Shown piece after piece: positions 12,128-25,002 of a stretch of DNA of 64,000 bases. This DNA is from Trissonchulus latispiculum (Eukaryota > Nematoda > Enoplea > Enoplida > Ironidae): NCBI GenBank assembly GCA_030248195.1, contig JASAND010021507.1, forward strand, positions 1-64,000. Direction: 5' to 3'. The notes under the pieces are model-generated. The model made no database searches. It saw only the letters and a program-made list of their open reading frames with translations, and was not told where the DNA came from. Positions within the stretch are counted from its first letter, which is position 1. Each line of letters starts with the position of its first letter. The translations under genes were made by a program, and so were the position numbers.

Positions 12128-13541
12128 CACTGTCCGGTTTGCTAAATTGAAAAAGTTTCAAATTTCGTGATTTTTCAAAAACGATTTTTGAACTTAATTT
12201 TGCGATTTATTGACAAAGGTTTGTATTTTTAGAATCGCAAAAATTAGGAGAATCTTTTAAAACACTTTTTGTTTAAGTTTGAAGACTTTTAAATTCTCCT
12301 ATTGTGTAGGGTGCAACTCTGAAAAATGTCAATTTTAGAAAGTTGGGAAAGTCCGTTGGGGGACTTGTCTTACCCCCACCCGCACCCCCCCCCCCAGAAG
12401 TTCTGAGGCGGGGGACGGCAAAATAACCTATACAGAGTTATTGGGGCAGCCCAATAACCCATTTTGCAGTAAATTTTAGGTAGATTCAAGGTAGGATCCC
12501 AACCCCCCCCCCCACCCCCCCAACCCCAAGACGGGAAAAATTTTGAAAATTTTTGTAGTTAGGAAAAATTTTTTGTGGGTTGTTCCATCACCTTTGTGCC
12601 GAACTTTCTCGATACTGAGAAACCTTACACGAAGGAAAGCAACAGAAGCTGAACTTGCAGCATTATTTGTAAATATTTGCAAAAATTGCCAAATTTTGGT
12701 AAATTTTTGTACCCCCCCCCAAGGGAAAATTTTGTCAAATTTTTGTAAATTTTTGCCTAAATAAAATTTGGGGGTACTCCCCAAGCGTGGTATAATTTTG
12801 GGGACCCGTAATTGCTAGAATTTTGCAATTTAGGCACTTTTTGGGCAAAGTTTTGACCCCCCCCCAAAACTTTCCAAAGGTCAAATTTCGTCGAATTTTG
12901 GCAAAGTTTTGGCTGAATACTTCTTCTGGGAAGCCCCCAAGCTTAGTATAATTTTTGGGGACCCATAATCGCCAAAATTTTGAAGTTTCGGAAATTTTAA
13001 GATAAAATTTCGAAACCCCCCAAACGACCAAAAAATCGATTTTTGAACGATTTTTAGGCCGAATTGCTTCAAATAACGACCGTCCTAGGCGCAAAACGTC
13101 GTTCTAGGAGGATTTTCGACTGATTTTCGTGTCAGCAACGTAATTTTGACTTGATTTTGTACCTCCCCCAACCCCCAAATTACCAATTTTTGGACATATT
13201 TTGTTGAAAATTTTTCAATTATCAACGCAAATGTCCTCCATAACAATATTCCCAACTCCCCCTACGTGTGATTTAGTCAGGAACGTTTATTTTGTCTTTT
13301 GAAGCAATTTTGCCGACGATTTTTGCAATTTTTTTGTATACGTATATAACTTTTTCATATTTTTGGTAAAAATTTTCTCGCCATTGAAGTGATTCCAGAG
13401 GAAGATTATTTTGATACGAGCTTTGGCAGAATTTGGGAGATTTTTGACCAAGTTTCTGATACAATCGAGCAAATTTACGTGGTAAACAGAAATCTGGAAA
13501 CGCTATTACAAGCTCGTTTACGTGAAGAAAGAGAGCAAAAA
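12128..13541 (+). other. Retroelement leader with poly-C tracts
   Basis: Untranslated stretch between primer site and gag. Several runs of 7-11 C residues occur (about 12388, 12505, 12712, 12857). Repeats of CCCCAAGC-T-GTATAATTTTGGGGACCC occur near 12780 and 12945. No supported coding sequence. Confidence 0.5.
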
Positions 13542-14927
13542 ATGGCCGAATTGAAGAATTTAATAACTCTTTTTAAGGGTTTGAGTAATTATAACGGGAG
13601 GGAAAACTCTCTAGCTCCCGACGAATGGATAATCAGTTTTGAGGCCATTGCGAAGGCAAATGATATCGGCGAAGATAAATTTTACTCAATTTTATTGGCA
13701 AAATTGGGTGAAAAAGTCATCCATAAACTTTCTTCTCAGGGAATGCCAGGTACGTACAAGGAGATGGTTGAACTCCTAAAAACACTTTTTGAGCCAGTTC
13801 AGAAAACTGCCGTGGAACATTCTAGGCAATTTTATGTACGTACTCAAAAATCTAATGAAAATGTTCAGGATTTTGTGTCAGATTTGGAAATTTTGGCTAG
13901 AAAGGCATTTCCCAAGGCCACTGATGATGAAAGAGCGGTGTATATTTTCGAGCAACTCAGAAAAGGTCTCAAAAGCAGTTTAAAAAACGTTGGAGTTTCG
14001 CTACTTTCTGATCTGGAAAGTTGGGGACATACAATGGTAAAACTGCGAAAGAATTGTGGTCCAACTTTCGCGTGTCGAAGAAGAATGTGACTCTGACTCA
14101 GCCGAGTCGGATAAATCGGAAAAGTCCGAAAAACCTGAAAAGGCAGAAAAAATCCGGAAAAGATCAAAACGGGGAAAATCTAAGGTGAAAGTTTGTACGG
14201 TTTCTTCGGACGAAACGGAAAAGTTAGACCCTATGGACTTGAAACTTAAGGAATTGGAAGAGGTGTTGAAAAAGGTCAAAATTCGAAATGCTCAGAGGGA
14301 TTTGGTTCTCGAAGCTACGAAAGGTGAGCCAGCGGCCTCAGAAAAACCCTTTACGAGCTCAGCTTCTGGTGCGGTAAATGCCGTACAGGCATCTACAGAA
14401 TTGAAGGAAAAACCTACTGACGAAAAGGCCGAAGATCAGAGGATTTGCTACAAATGTGGAGAAATCCTGGCCATATCTCGCCGCAATGCGCTCTAAATCG
14501 CCAACAGAGTTCGGGATTTAGAGGCAGCGGTAATCCAAATCGGCGTGGATTTGGAAATCGTGGTAATTCCCGAGGGAATTACAGTAACAACCGGAATTAT
14601 GATAATTCAGACTATTCCAATCAAAATTCTGGCCGAAATTGGAATAGAGGAAACCGAGGAAACTATAACGGTCGAGGAGGCCGACGGGGAGGAAATTCCA
14701 ACAACCGGAATCAAAATGCGAACGTTTTTGTGAACCCTAGTGGTCGGGTTTATCACACAAATCGTCAAAATGGCGTAAATTTCCTCACTCCAGTCCAACA
14801 GGAGATGGACCCCACTAGTCAGTTGGTGAATTTTCTGCAGAATGTTCAGCAAGCAGGGAGCACAGCAAATTCCGGGGGTGCCCCTCCGCAGTGGAATCCC
14901 CACCCGGAAAGCCAAGTACGTATATAA
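13542..14927 (+). pseudogene. gag: Frameshifted gag of an LTR retroelement
   Basis: The first part, from ATG 13542 to about 14050, encodes a capsid-like helical region, with the retrotransposon gag pattern around RQFYVRTQKSNENVQDFVSDL. The frame then moves for an acidic Ser/Glu/Lys-rich linker (14056-14450). It moves again inside a CCHC zinc knuckle: CYKCG is in one frame and NPGHISPQC in the next, near 14460. A Gly/Asn/Arg-rich nucleic-acid-binding tail follows. At least two frameshifts make this non-functional unless they are sequencing errors. No protease, reverse transcriptase or integrase is seen downstream. Confidence 0.7.
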
Positions 14928-16237
14928 CGCAGAAAAATCTGCAAGTCAATCTAGTGTCGGAAAAACCCCCAAATTTTTTGGAGGGTCTTTCGAAACCTTT
15001 TCCGGACGAAAAGGTTTTAAATGCTAATCAGATTTGTACAGTTTTTACACCTACGTATGCGAATGTTACTCGGGGTTCTGGATCTCAAAATTCTAAGGAA
15101 AACCCCAGAAATTTGTTACAGTCAGAATTGCAAAGATTTTTGCAAAATTTGGATATACGTACTTTGGTGGAGGCTTTAAATAGCCTTAACCCCCCCCCCC
15201 CTCCCTTTTTCTTCGCTTTCCTCAGAATGGCCATAATGTACAGCAGAATCAACAGCAACGTGTACAGAATGTTTTATCTCAGCCGTTGATTCCACTTTTT
15301 CCTGTAAATTCTGGGAGATTTCAGAATAGAACGTTTAGAAGAGGTTTTTCTACATTTCCTCGAAATACGTACAATGGAAATGCAACTTATCAGAATAATT
15401 CCCGCTACTACGCCTATAGTCGGGAGAATTATCCTAGAAATCAGCATTCTGCTCCACGTGTACCAAATTTTCGTGGAGGGCCACGAAATTTAAGGAATTG
15501 GAACGTGCGCCCCCATTCCCAAAACAGGTACAGTACGGGTTCAGGTACTACCCGAACTCCAGCTAGTGGCAATAATGGAAATGCCAATGTGCAACAGTAT
15601 CTTGCAGTGCCACAACCGTTGAATTTGCTTTTGGGAGCAAATCAAGCTCAAAGTGCGCGTATTTGGGAAACAGCAGGTTTTCAAGGGGAAACTCTGCCGC
15701 TCTCCCAAGTACAAATTGGCGCCATTACATGTGACACAGCAAGGGGCAACAGCACGTCAGCAAGTATCTAGTGCTAGGGTAGCTGGGGTAGGTAGTCAGG
15801 AATCATCTGTAGGTAAGAATTCGACGGTTCACGTCACTGATACTGGTGACCTAGTTCTGACGAATTCAAATAAGAAAGATGAAACCTGTACAACTAATGC
15901 TGCAAAATTGTCAGATGCCTCAAAATACAAAAAGTCGGAGACGAAAAATGCAAATACAGCAAATGGAACGGAAACAACGCTGAATATGTCTCAAGACCAA
16001 TTAGTTACACGATTGAATCGACTCAGAACAATTGATGAGGCACCTGATTCCGAGGAAAGTGAAACAAAAGATTCATTTTCGAATGTGGAGAGGGAGACTA
16101 ATGACGATAACAGACGAAAAGACGAACCTAGCTCATCATCAGGTAGAATTAGTTCAAATAAAAAAGTGAAATCCGATCAGAAGCGACGTTCTCATAAGAT
16201 TCCAGACCCAGATTTTCCTTGGAAGATTTCTTTTTGA
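14928..16237 (+). pseudogene. Broken Asn/Arg-rich ORFs following gag
   Basis: Overlapping frames at 14891-15289, 15286-15771 and 15653-16237 read on in order. The middle one is Asn/Arg/Tyr-rich with RGG-like pieces, resembling the tail of the preceding gag; the last is charged and Ser-rich. They may be the decayed remainder of the same gag-like gene or a second ORF of the element. No enzyme motifs are seen. Confidence 0.45.
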
Positions 16238-16584
16238 GTATGATTCTTCAGAAAATTCACAGTCAGACCAAAGTCAGTCTGAAACGTCAGATTCGCAAAA
16301 TGACGCTTTTGAAGTAAATCATGCGAATTCTGCTCATCAGCCAGAAAAGGCACCTAAAGGTGACCTTGTGACGAATAATCGAAACTATTTAGCGGCTTTT
16401 GTGCATCAGGATCAGTATTTTTTCGGTGCTCAGACGAAAATTCCACCGATTCGATAGCAACATACAATGATTTCTGAGCTTAGGCAAGCCGAACGTCGAA
16501 GGTATCCACCTTGGATTAGGAATTTCCGTTCGAATAGCTGGATTTCGACGACTCCTGTATCGAGCTTGCATAAAAGCAGTTTTT

Positions 16585-16712
16585 GTTAATTATACAACAA
16601 CCTTTTAGTTTTTGTTAATTATACAACCTTTTAGTTTTTGTTAATTATACAACAACCTTTTAGGCTTTGTTAATTTTTATACAACATCCTTTTAGTTTTT
16701 GTTAAAATATAG
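16585..16712 (+). repeat. Tandem repeat of about 30 bp
   Basis: About four imperfect copies of GTTTTTGTTAATTATACAAC followed by A-ACCTTTTA. They lie just after the retroelement ORFs and could be part of its 3' untranslated region. Confidence 0.75.
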
Positions 16713-16796
16713 ACCTCGCTCTTTCTCGTCCGTTCCTAGGTTATTCCGTCCGTTCACATCCTTTAGTACAGGCTGTATTGTGAGTATAAGAAGTAG

Positions 16797-17185
16797 AGTT
16801 GTTGGCCGGCCGAGGAAAACCCGGCCGGCCTGGGGCCGGCCGCCGGCCAGTCGGCCGGTCGGCCGGCCGGCCCACTATGCCGACAATCCGGCCGGCCGGC
16901 TGGCCTGCCGGCCGCCGGCCAACACCCGGTCGGCCGGATCAGATGCAGCCGGCCGGCCGGCCGGTCTTCAGAAAAAGGATACTACTTGATTTTATCTGTT
17001 ATACATAACCAGGAGTAACTGTATGCATCAATCAATGCTAAATATTTTACAAAATACACGAAAAATATGGCAAAACTGGTACCGGCCGGCTTTTTTTGAC
17101 CGGCCGGCCGGCCGGCCGGCCGGTTTGCGGTTCCGGCCGGGCGGCAGGGTTCACAAGCTCGGCCGGCCGGGCAACAACACTAATA
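16797..17185. mobile_element. Composite element with GGCCGG clusters at both ends
   Basis: Starts AGTAGAGTTGTTGG and ends CAACAACACTAAT, an imperfect inverted repeat. A GGCCGG cluster (about 16803-16967) and a second one (about 17083-17171) enclose a roughly 110-bp AT-rich core. The same plan, with a different GC motif, recurs at 18599-19490. It probably represents an unclassified non-autonomous element. The frames through it are simple-repeat artefacts. Confidence 0.5.
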
Positions 17186-17299
17186 AGAAGGTTATCAGTG
17201 AACTTTGGAAGGTCTGATCAAGGTATCAATGAACGAGTATAGGTCAAAGGAATCTTATATTTGTCAGAAAACTTTAATGAAGCTCTTAGCGGAAGGTTA

Positions 17300-17988
17300 A
17301 GTCAGCTTACACTACCAATCTTTCGCTAAACCAAACCATGGCCCAACTCAAAAAGTTAAAATGAAACACACCTTGGTGTGATAAGTTTGCCAATTTTGTG
17401 TTTACACTACCAAACCCCGGAAAACTTCCTCAAAACATTCATCAAACCTTAGAAAGGTTTCAATTAATTTAAAGACAACATGCGCGCCAGTTTAAACATA
17501 GTGTATAGTAATGCCTTACTGTCATTTTTATTTTATCATTTAAAAAGTTGCCTCATCAAAAATAATATGAGTTTAAGTATCTCGTTTTAGTCTAAAGTCT
17601 TTTTATAAGTCATAATTTGTAGTTGAAATTGTCAATTTTATGTAATAGTCAATGTTTAGTTATGATTGCACGAAGATAGAGCATACATCTACATAGTTAC
17701 GCCCAAAACTCTGCTTCAAAACTCTTCTAAAACTTGATTGGCTGGAGGCCTGTCACGTGATTGCGTAATCACTATGGCGGCCTCCAGCATTCTTGTTGTC
17801 AGTCTGTGTTTTTTACGCTGGTTAGTCGAGCGCCTTGAAGTTAGTTTCACCAAAATTTCATGCTCTACTTTGTCTTGGGGGTTCACGAGCGTTTTCGAAA
17901 TCCGTTCCGTGGACCTATATGAAATCTTCACCAAACTTGAATTTGGCCAAGGTATGGTTTGGCGAAAGTTTGGTAGTGTAAACTGCCT
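17300..17988. mobile_element. MITE with about 45-bp terminal inverted repeats and TTA duplication
   Basis: The left end AGTCAGCTTACACTACCA matches the reverse complement of the right end, AGGCAGTTTACACTACCA, and the similarity runs on through CTTTCGC-AAACCA. TTA flanks both sides (17297-17299 and 17989-17991). A 3-bp TTA duplication is typical of PIF/Harbinger elements. At 689 bp with no transposase it is non-autonomous. An internal hairpin (CTGGAGGCC...GGCCTCCAG) spans about 17741-17788. Confidence 0.7.
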
Positions 17989-18119
17989 TTAGATAACAGA
18001 CATTGGACATAATGGAGGAACACGAGATATATTTTAACTTCGTATTTATACTTAAATAAGAGAGTAGCTGTACCTTTGTGTTCTACCGCTCGCAACAGGC
18101 GCACGAACCAAGTGAGTAG

Positions 18120-18243
18120 TTGTGTTTCCATGCTTTAGCATGCAAACGTAGCGCTTAAATTTCTTTGACGTGATGGGTGCAATTTGCGGGAGGGTCAGCC
18201 GTTAGCGAACAGAGCGTAGTTTTTGCTCTGAAAACAAAGTAGG
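18120..18243. repeat. Partial copy of the 53.9-kb MITE family
   Basis: The stretch CTTTAGCATGCAAACGTAGC...GATGGGTGCAATTTGCGGG and the terminal CGTTAGCGAACAGAGCGTAG match, in reverse complement, the left part of the element at 53856-54176. Only one end is present. Confidence 0.6.
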
Positions 18244-18598
18244 CTTAGTATCATACTTTTATCACTATGTACTCTTGATAAAGTATATTCTAAAAACATA
18301 AGGCTTAGGAGTACGGTTGTTTTGATTTTGGATTCTTATCGAATCAAAAGTGTTTTGATGCTACTTTTGATTTTTGATTAATCGAACTGAATCAAATCAT
18401 TTAATAATTCACAGCAAAAAATCGAACTGAATCAAATCAAAACTTTTGTCCATGAATCAGTAATTTTGATTTTGATTTGATTTTGATTCACGCTTCGATT
18501 CAACAGAATATATTATGCTAAAAGTCTTCACTTACTCTTATATGCACTATGAAAAATGCTTTTTCGCTTATGCATCTTTTCGAGTACAGTTGAACCTA

Positions 18599-19490
18599 TT
18601 AGTAGAGTTGTTCGGGGGCTGAACTTCGGGCCGGCCCCCGGAGGGCTGGTCCCGGGGGCCGGCCCCCAACCGGCCCAGCCCCCTTCCCAAAATTGGGGGC
18701 CAGCACGTGGCCCAGCTCCCAATTTTGGGGGCCGGCCCCCACAACGGCCCCGGGGGCCGTCCGCAACGGCGGCCCCCGCAGCGGCCCCCGGCCCCCAAAC
18801 CATTCTAAGCTTGACATTTCTGTATAAACTATTTGTATTTTACCACTTAAAACATGCATTTAATGCATAGCTATAGCTGCTTTTCCTCCAGTACGAATAC
18901 ATTGTGTATCTGCCTGCACGTCTTCTTTCGGTTTACTCCAACACATAATAACGATGTATACACCAAGTTTTTAATGTTTCTGCAACTTCCCTCTATAAGT
19001 ATGGTTTAAATTGCTGACGTCTACAGCTTACCAAGCCGTCCTGTCTTAAATAGCTGAGTCGAAACAAAGGACGATCACATAGGAGACAAACATGGTTTAG
19101 TTGCGAAAGCTGCTTCTCTGAGTCATCCTTTTGCAACTGCAGGTTAACGACTTGGTTCCGTTTCGCGATCGCAATGAATTTTTGTTTAACCTACAATGGC
19201 AAGAATATTAACCGAGTTGCGTGTTTGCACTACACTATTTTTGTTTGTAATTTGTCGTTTTCTTTAGGATAGGAAAGAAAAACAATGTCGTAATGGTTCT
19301 TCCTAAGAAAGCACCCGTTCATAGTGCCGGGGGCCGTCTGGGGGCCATCCACTCGGACAGCCCCGGGGGCCGGGCCCCCAGGGCTGGCCCCCAAAGTAGT
19401 GGTCCAGCCCCTGGCCCAGCCCCCAAAATTTGGGGGGGGCCGGGGGCCAACCCAGCCCCCTTTTTAACGAATCGAGGACAACTCTACGTA
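18599..19490. mobile_element. Composite element with GGGGGCCGGCCCCC clusters, nested
   Basis: Begins ATTAGTAGAGTTGTTC and ends GACAACTCTACGTATTAG, an imperfect inverted repeat like that at 16797. Two clusters of G5-CC/GG-C5 palindromes (18611-18800 and 19323-19463) flank an AT-rich core of about 500 bp. It lies inside the 18312-21105 transposon. The Pro/Ala/Gly-rich frames across it are not genes. Confidence 0.5.
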
Positions 19491-20160
19491 TTAGTATGTA
19501 GTTCTAAGTTTGTGCTCTTCGCAAGGGCAGTACTCACGGCAGAGATACCAGCTAAATCTTAACAAGGGATTTTTAGTTTGGAAGGCTATATTGGCAGGCA
19601 TTTACTGGAAGGTGGTTTATTGCTTTATGTAGCTTTTTGCGTTTCGAGAGACTGTTAGATTTTTACGTTAGCTCTAAGTTTGATTAAGATTAGCATGCAA
19701 AGATTTCATTAAAGCCAAGAAGTCTAAATTATATTAAGAATCTCTTCAGCAGCAATGGGCATTTAATATTATGAAAAATGAAAATTTTATGTTCTCAAAA
19801 CAAGTCCTTAAATTTTTTATGTTATCACAATAAAAACCTCTGGAGATTATGAATTAGGTTGGTTTAAGGTGCTGGTATCGCTTTGTGTAAATTTCACCCT
19901 ACAAGCTTCAATTCTTTATGAAAGTGGATGAAACTTCCAAATACATTATTTTCGTGCTCTTTAACAGTCTGGGCCAGTCCAGGATTTTTAGGTGTAAAGA
20001 TAAGAAACTTTTGGTTTTTGCCCTTATTCTCTATGTTCATGGTCGCTACACCGGACTGGTTGTTATGGCTGGAAAGAGGGAACCAAAATAAACATTTTTG
20101 CTGTATTACAACTTTTTAACTACCTCTAGTATTCCAGAAGCCTCCTTAAGGCAGTATAAG
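19491..20160. other. Interior of the 2.8-kb transposon, nothing coding
   Basis: AT-rich interior sequence without recognisable domains. Confidence 0.4.
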
Positions 20161-20890
20161 CCAAAAACGATTTTTGGGGTCAAAAATGGCTATTTTTGAA
20201 GAAATCAGTTTTTTAAAATTACTGCCAAATCTTACAGACAATTTCGGCGTATTTATACTACCAAGTGCGCATTTTATCAATACCTATTCGCTAGAGTTTG
20301 TTGCTTTAAGCTAGAGAATTCGCCGAAAAACCATTTTACAAAATTGCGATTATTTTGTTTTGAACATTGATTTCTCAAAAACTACCCAATGGATTCGCGT
20401 GATTTTTGGCTTGATGAAAATTCGCCCTATTGCGGAGGGACACTTTTCTTGGTTTTAGCTAAAACATCTCCAGCTGTGAGAAAACTCAATAGAAAGTTGG
20501 GAAATTTCGTGTCATCGCGCATTTGCGGGATTTTCTGGAGTACTGAGACTTGCTGAGCCAAATCCAAAAACTGTCCCTCTGCCCACATGTCCTTCATATC
20601 ATGGCACAACAAGAAATGTTGGTCGTTTCTACAGTTTTGAGAAATCGATGTTCGAAAATTTTTGGTCTATATTCAGTCTGTCAGGTGTCAGCATGGCGGA
20701 AATTTTTTGCTATTTTTTGCCAATTTTGCTAGTTTCGTAATCTCATGTTAATGTACAGATTACGAGCTTTAAAACGATGTATGTATAAAGCTCTTTCCAA
20801 CTCCCAGAATTGCGAAAGTTATGGCGTTTCGAAAAATCTCCACAAAAGAACTGCACAAAAGGATACCTGCACCTTAAATTATATAAAATT
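20161..20890 (-). repeat. Dispersed repeat segment inside the transposon
   Basis: About 20755-20870 is the reverse complement of about 11098-11185. The rest has no visible coding potential. Confidence 0.45.
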
Positions 20891-23800
20891 TCAAAAACGC
20901 AAATCTGAAAATCAAAAGTCGCATCAAAATTCAGTTTTGGTAAAAACTGCGTCAAAATCAAAGCTCATTCAAATTGAAAAAATCGAACTGAATCAAATCA
21001 ATTCATTTCTCGGATGCAGAAAATCGAACTGAATCAAATCTGATGATTTTTCAGAGGCGAAAATCGAACTGAATCAAATCAAAACATTTGATCAATACAA
21101 CCGTACTTAGGAGGTGTAGAGATTTGTACTAAATAATCTCAAAACAAACGAATTAAATTAAATAAACTCGAAGATTGCAAGACTCGTTAGTGTGCGCATG
21201 ATGACTTAAGTTATTAGGATGAGTTTATTGAGAAATTTAACAGAATTATTACAGAGCAAAAAGATGGAAATAAATTTTAATCTACAGGCACCAGAACAAT
21301 CTTCACAAAACAAGAAAAACCATAGTAGGACAAAATCCGAATTGAACACAATACACCGAACCCGCCCAAAATTACTGAGGGGTGAAAGATAACATTCGAT
21401 ATTAGACAATATAACACTTGACAGATAACCACAGACAACTAAACTCATTTTCAGACAGGTCACAATTAGCGATGTGTAATAGACTCTGTCAGATCTTTGC
21501 TGAATTTCTCTGTATTGGAGGGGGTTGTGTTGGTTCGGGGTCGTATGTAGTTGGCTAGGGCTAGAATAGACTAGGCTAGACTAGACTAGATCTGATCAGG
21601 ATCCAAGACACGAGTCAAGGTCGGCACGCAAAGATGAATCTTCGCTTAGATTGATGCTCCGGATGTAGTGGTGTGCTGACAACCAGGGCTCAATAGCTGA
21701 CCTAAAGTGGGGTGTAACGGGGTGAGTTCGTTTTAGGCAGGGGATTCGGGATTTATAGTCTCAATGGGCGACTGTCGTTTCAACTCTAACCTCAATACGG
21801 ATAGAGCTGGGGATCTCTGAAACGTACGCGAAAGCCGAAGCAGCTGAAAGGATAATTATTTATTATTACCAAATGAACACACAGAGTTACTAAATTCCAG
21901 CAGACAATGGTTCACTGCAGTTATAGGTTTACAAAACAGTAACACACAATACCGTCTGCCAGAATTGCCTTTTTGCTTTGGTTTGACTGGTACTTTCGCG
22001 ATTAGGGCTGGTTGTCCGGTTTCGGGGTCGTTACAGTGTTCTCGCTTCAGGTATAATACACTCTAGTGCTGCTACGGACTAACTATTAACCGGTATCCTA
22101 TGTGCTTTGACTCAACTCAACTCTTAGGCTCTGTGCTAGCCTCTACTGTGACTCTGTCCCTTACAATAACTCTTGGGACCACACACACACACACACACAC
22201 ACAAGTTACACTAATTAACAACTGTTTATGATCCGAATCGAGTGGGAGCGAGGTTGGCTTTGCTCTGGCGTCTCCGTATAATTGACTGCCCAGAATAACT
22301 GAATTTTGAGAAGAGTTCCGTCTCTAGAAGGGATAAAGACAGTTACAGGCTGAAAGAGTGTTGGTTATTGTCGGAAAGGTCGGATCGGCTTTCTCAGATA
22401 ATTATCTCAAGATTAAGTTACGATACAGTGATTATGACGTTAATTGTTCTACAAAGAAGCTTCGGTGGTAAGGATCAGGACGTACGCGGTACCACTTTCG
22501 CTGAACATGTCGTTTTAGGTGGATAACAAGAAAGTAGGCTTTTAGATATTAAACGCTAACGGTTTTCCCAACAGGCTTGACCAACGGACGCTGCTGCACG
22601 GTGCGCTGATTATCTGCACCCAATTCTCGACTACTGGCAGTACCTTAGACTGATAGTTCCGAACTGAACAGATTCACTGGAGGGCAACGAAACTGGGCAG
22701 GGCGGTGACTGGATCTACTTCCGGATCCTCGGCACAACTGATACGACTACTGACTGACTGAACTGACGGGACACCGCTCCACGTGAATTCCACACTGATC
22801 TGGCTCAAGCAGGATCAGTACCAAACAGAATCGATCTTCGCAGCAATAGAGGACTCAGTTAGCGATGAGCAAGCGTCGATCGGCTACCTGAATCAAATGG
22901 GTTAAAACCCATTAGAAACAGAGGTGGTGGGGATTAGAATCCCAGCAACTATTGTCCGGACCGATTGGCTTTCACGTGCGGGTGCGAGACCCGAAATGTG
23001 TGTTGCGTAACGTGTAATGTGTTATTTTTATAGTTTTAGGTGGAAAACAGACGAAAACTGACGTTTTTGAAGATCAAACGGATGAAGAGGACCAAGCTTG
23101 GGGCCGTTCCGGCCTACTTGGTTGAATATGCAAATGAGGCTCTGACCGAGCCTCTCACGGGCATGGAGTCACGTAGGCACTACTCAGTATTTACTACAGA
23201 CCTAGAGCTACAGTTAAACTGACCAAACCTAATTACTACGTATTACCCAGCATATGAAGCGTAACCTAGTTGCTATAGTTGACGAATAATACTAACTTAA
23301 GGCCCAAATCTGGCCACTGAACAGGATAATGTTAAATACTACCGATTACTACTGACCATTACTTGCTAGAGACTACCTGATACTAACTGAGGCCTATTTC
23401 ATACCCTACAGGCCTAACTAGACTTAATGGTAACAATTATAACCCTAACCTGGGTTGGTAACCTACTATTGGGGTTCCTAAACCATATTATCGCAATTAT
23501 GCAAATGAGGTTACCACCACTCCTAACCTGGGCCTAGGAATCTAACTGGATAATGGTAGATTGCCCCTTTTTTGCAGAGGGCCCGCACCCTGGATCGGTC
23601 GACTTACGCAGGCCTCTGGGGGGGTCAATCTATAACCGGACAGCACATACTAATGACACTAACAGTTACTAACAATCCTAACTAACATTACGATACTAAC
23701 CGTTATTACTAACTAACTAGTGCTAACTATAATTACTAAACTGACTAATATAGAACTAAACTGTTACTTCTAACCTAACCTAACTGTTAGTGATGTATGT

Positions 23801-24077
23801 TCCAATTATTATACCTAACTACTGCTTAGTATTACCGTCTAACTAATTGTTTCCCTACAGACTACACTCAAGACCTCCGCGAGGGGTTTACATGAGCAGT
23901 CCCATTCACACAGGTATGAACACACAGTAAACGTAATCTCATTCATACAGACTCACACATACTACTTTCACACACGCATTTAAACAGTAGACACACGCAT
24001 ACCTCATGTTTTTATCCGGCAACGATTAAAACAATACAACGTCATAACAGTGGCTTTTTGAATTGCGGTGTAAAACC

Positions 24078-24115
24078 ATGGCCGGCAACTCTGGTTGCCG
24101 GCTGTGGGGAAAAGG
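24078..24115. repeat. Hairpin repeat, copy 2
   Basis: GCCGGCAAC-TCTG-GTTGCCGGC is a perfect 9-bp-arm hairpin followed by TGTGGGGAA. It matches the segment at about 1216-1254. Confidence 0.6.
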
Positions 24116-24673
24116 GGGGTCCAAACCTTAAAGACCTACTCCCGGGAAGTGGCCTAACTCCCCTTCTTCAAGATGGGTAGGTGAGGGTCCTCCCTTAAAA
24201 CTAACTACCCAAATTTGCGTCGCTTTTGGGACTTGAAATTGGCTTTTATAGTGATAAACGGAAGGTTAGAAAAAGGTAAAAAATGATGGGTAAAATTGGG
24301 CTTTTTGAGTAAAAATAACCCGTGACAATTTTAATGGTGAGTTGGGCCAAAGGGGGCCTTTTGGGAAAAATACAACTAGAGAAAATGACGATTTTAAAAC
24401 CTTTTTAGTGAGAGTGATTTGCGAGGTTCGGCTGCTCGCAAATCACCAAGAAAAACGCATGAAAAGAAAAAAAGGATCACAAACAATACCCCAGAGGGTG
24501 GGGCGAAAGGCCCACACCCTCACAATTACAACTATGTAAAACAATGGGCGCTGGGCCCGAAAAATGCTACAAAAATGGTCTTCCGGGGTCCGAAGACCCC
24601 GGGTAAATCGTGAGAGTGGAGGGACCGGGGGACCGCCTTTCAGGCATAAGGGTCCCCGGGCCAGAAGCAGTGC

Positions 24674-24710
24674 ACCCCGTGAGCCGTCCGAAGACATATG
24701 GCTCACGGGG
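24674..24710. repeat. Hairpin with 11-bp perfect arms
   Basis: CCCCGTGAGCC and GGCTCACGGGG enclose about 15 bases. It is not followed by a T-run, so it is not a bacterial-type terminator. It is probably part of a decayed repeat. Confidence 0.6.
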
Positions 24711-25002
24711 GCGGCCAGATCGTGAGTGCCTGGTTGGCAGAACCTGAAAGAAAAACCCTAAGGGGAAATGGGGGAAGGGGAAAGGTGCTCTAGTCCAGGC
24801 CTCCGTATAATTGGCGCAGGACACACCTCTCCCGGAGACATACGGACAATAAAAAGGGGGAGAAAAGCAATGCTAATGTTATTGGGGGAGAGACACCAAC
24901 CTCTCTCCCCGACTGCCAGCCAAGCACTGACTGAAAGTTGCTGGTTGGTCTTAAGCTTCCTAGCTTCTGATTGGACGGTTTTGGTGATCACGCGTTTGCT
25001 AT

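Larger units (their letters stand above)
18304..21113. mobile_element. 2.8-kb DNA transposon with 8-bp target duplication
   Basis: The 8-mer CTTAGGAG occurs at 18304-18311 and 21106-21113. It encloses inverted ends TACGGTTGT (18312) and ACAACCGTA (ending 21105). An 8-bp duplication is characteristic of hAT-type (and P-type) transposition. Five subterminal copies of ATCGAACTGAATCAAATC lie at about 18381, 18421, 20982, 21023 and 21063, all in the same orientation, as expected for transposase-binding repeats. No transposase is encoded, so it is non-autonomous. It contains a nested GC-cluster element (18599-19490) and a repeat shared with 11.1 kb. Confidence 0.75.

Noticed and set aside
12476..13472. 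Minus-strand ORFs across the retroelement leader
   Set aside because: No domains, Lys/Phe-rich from AT runs and poly-C; they oppose the gag strand.
16699..17217. Pro/Arg/Gly-rich ORFs
   Set aside because: They come from GGCCGG simple repeats; every frame is open and none shows a domain.
18528..18870. Overlapping Gly/Pro/Ala ORFs on both strands
   Set aside because: Same cause: the G5-CC-GG-C5 clusters lack stop codons.
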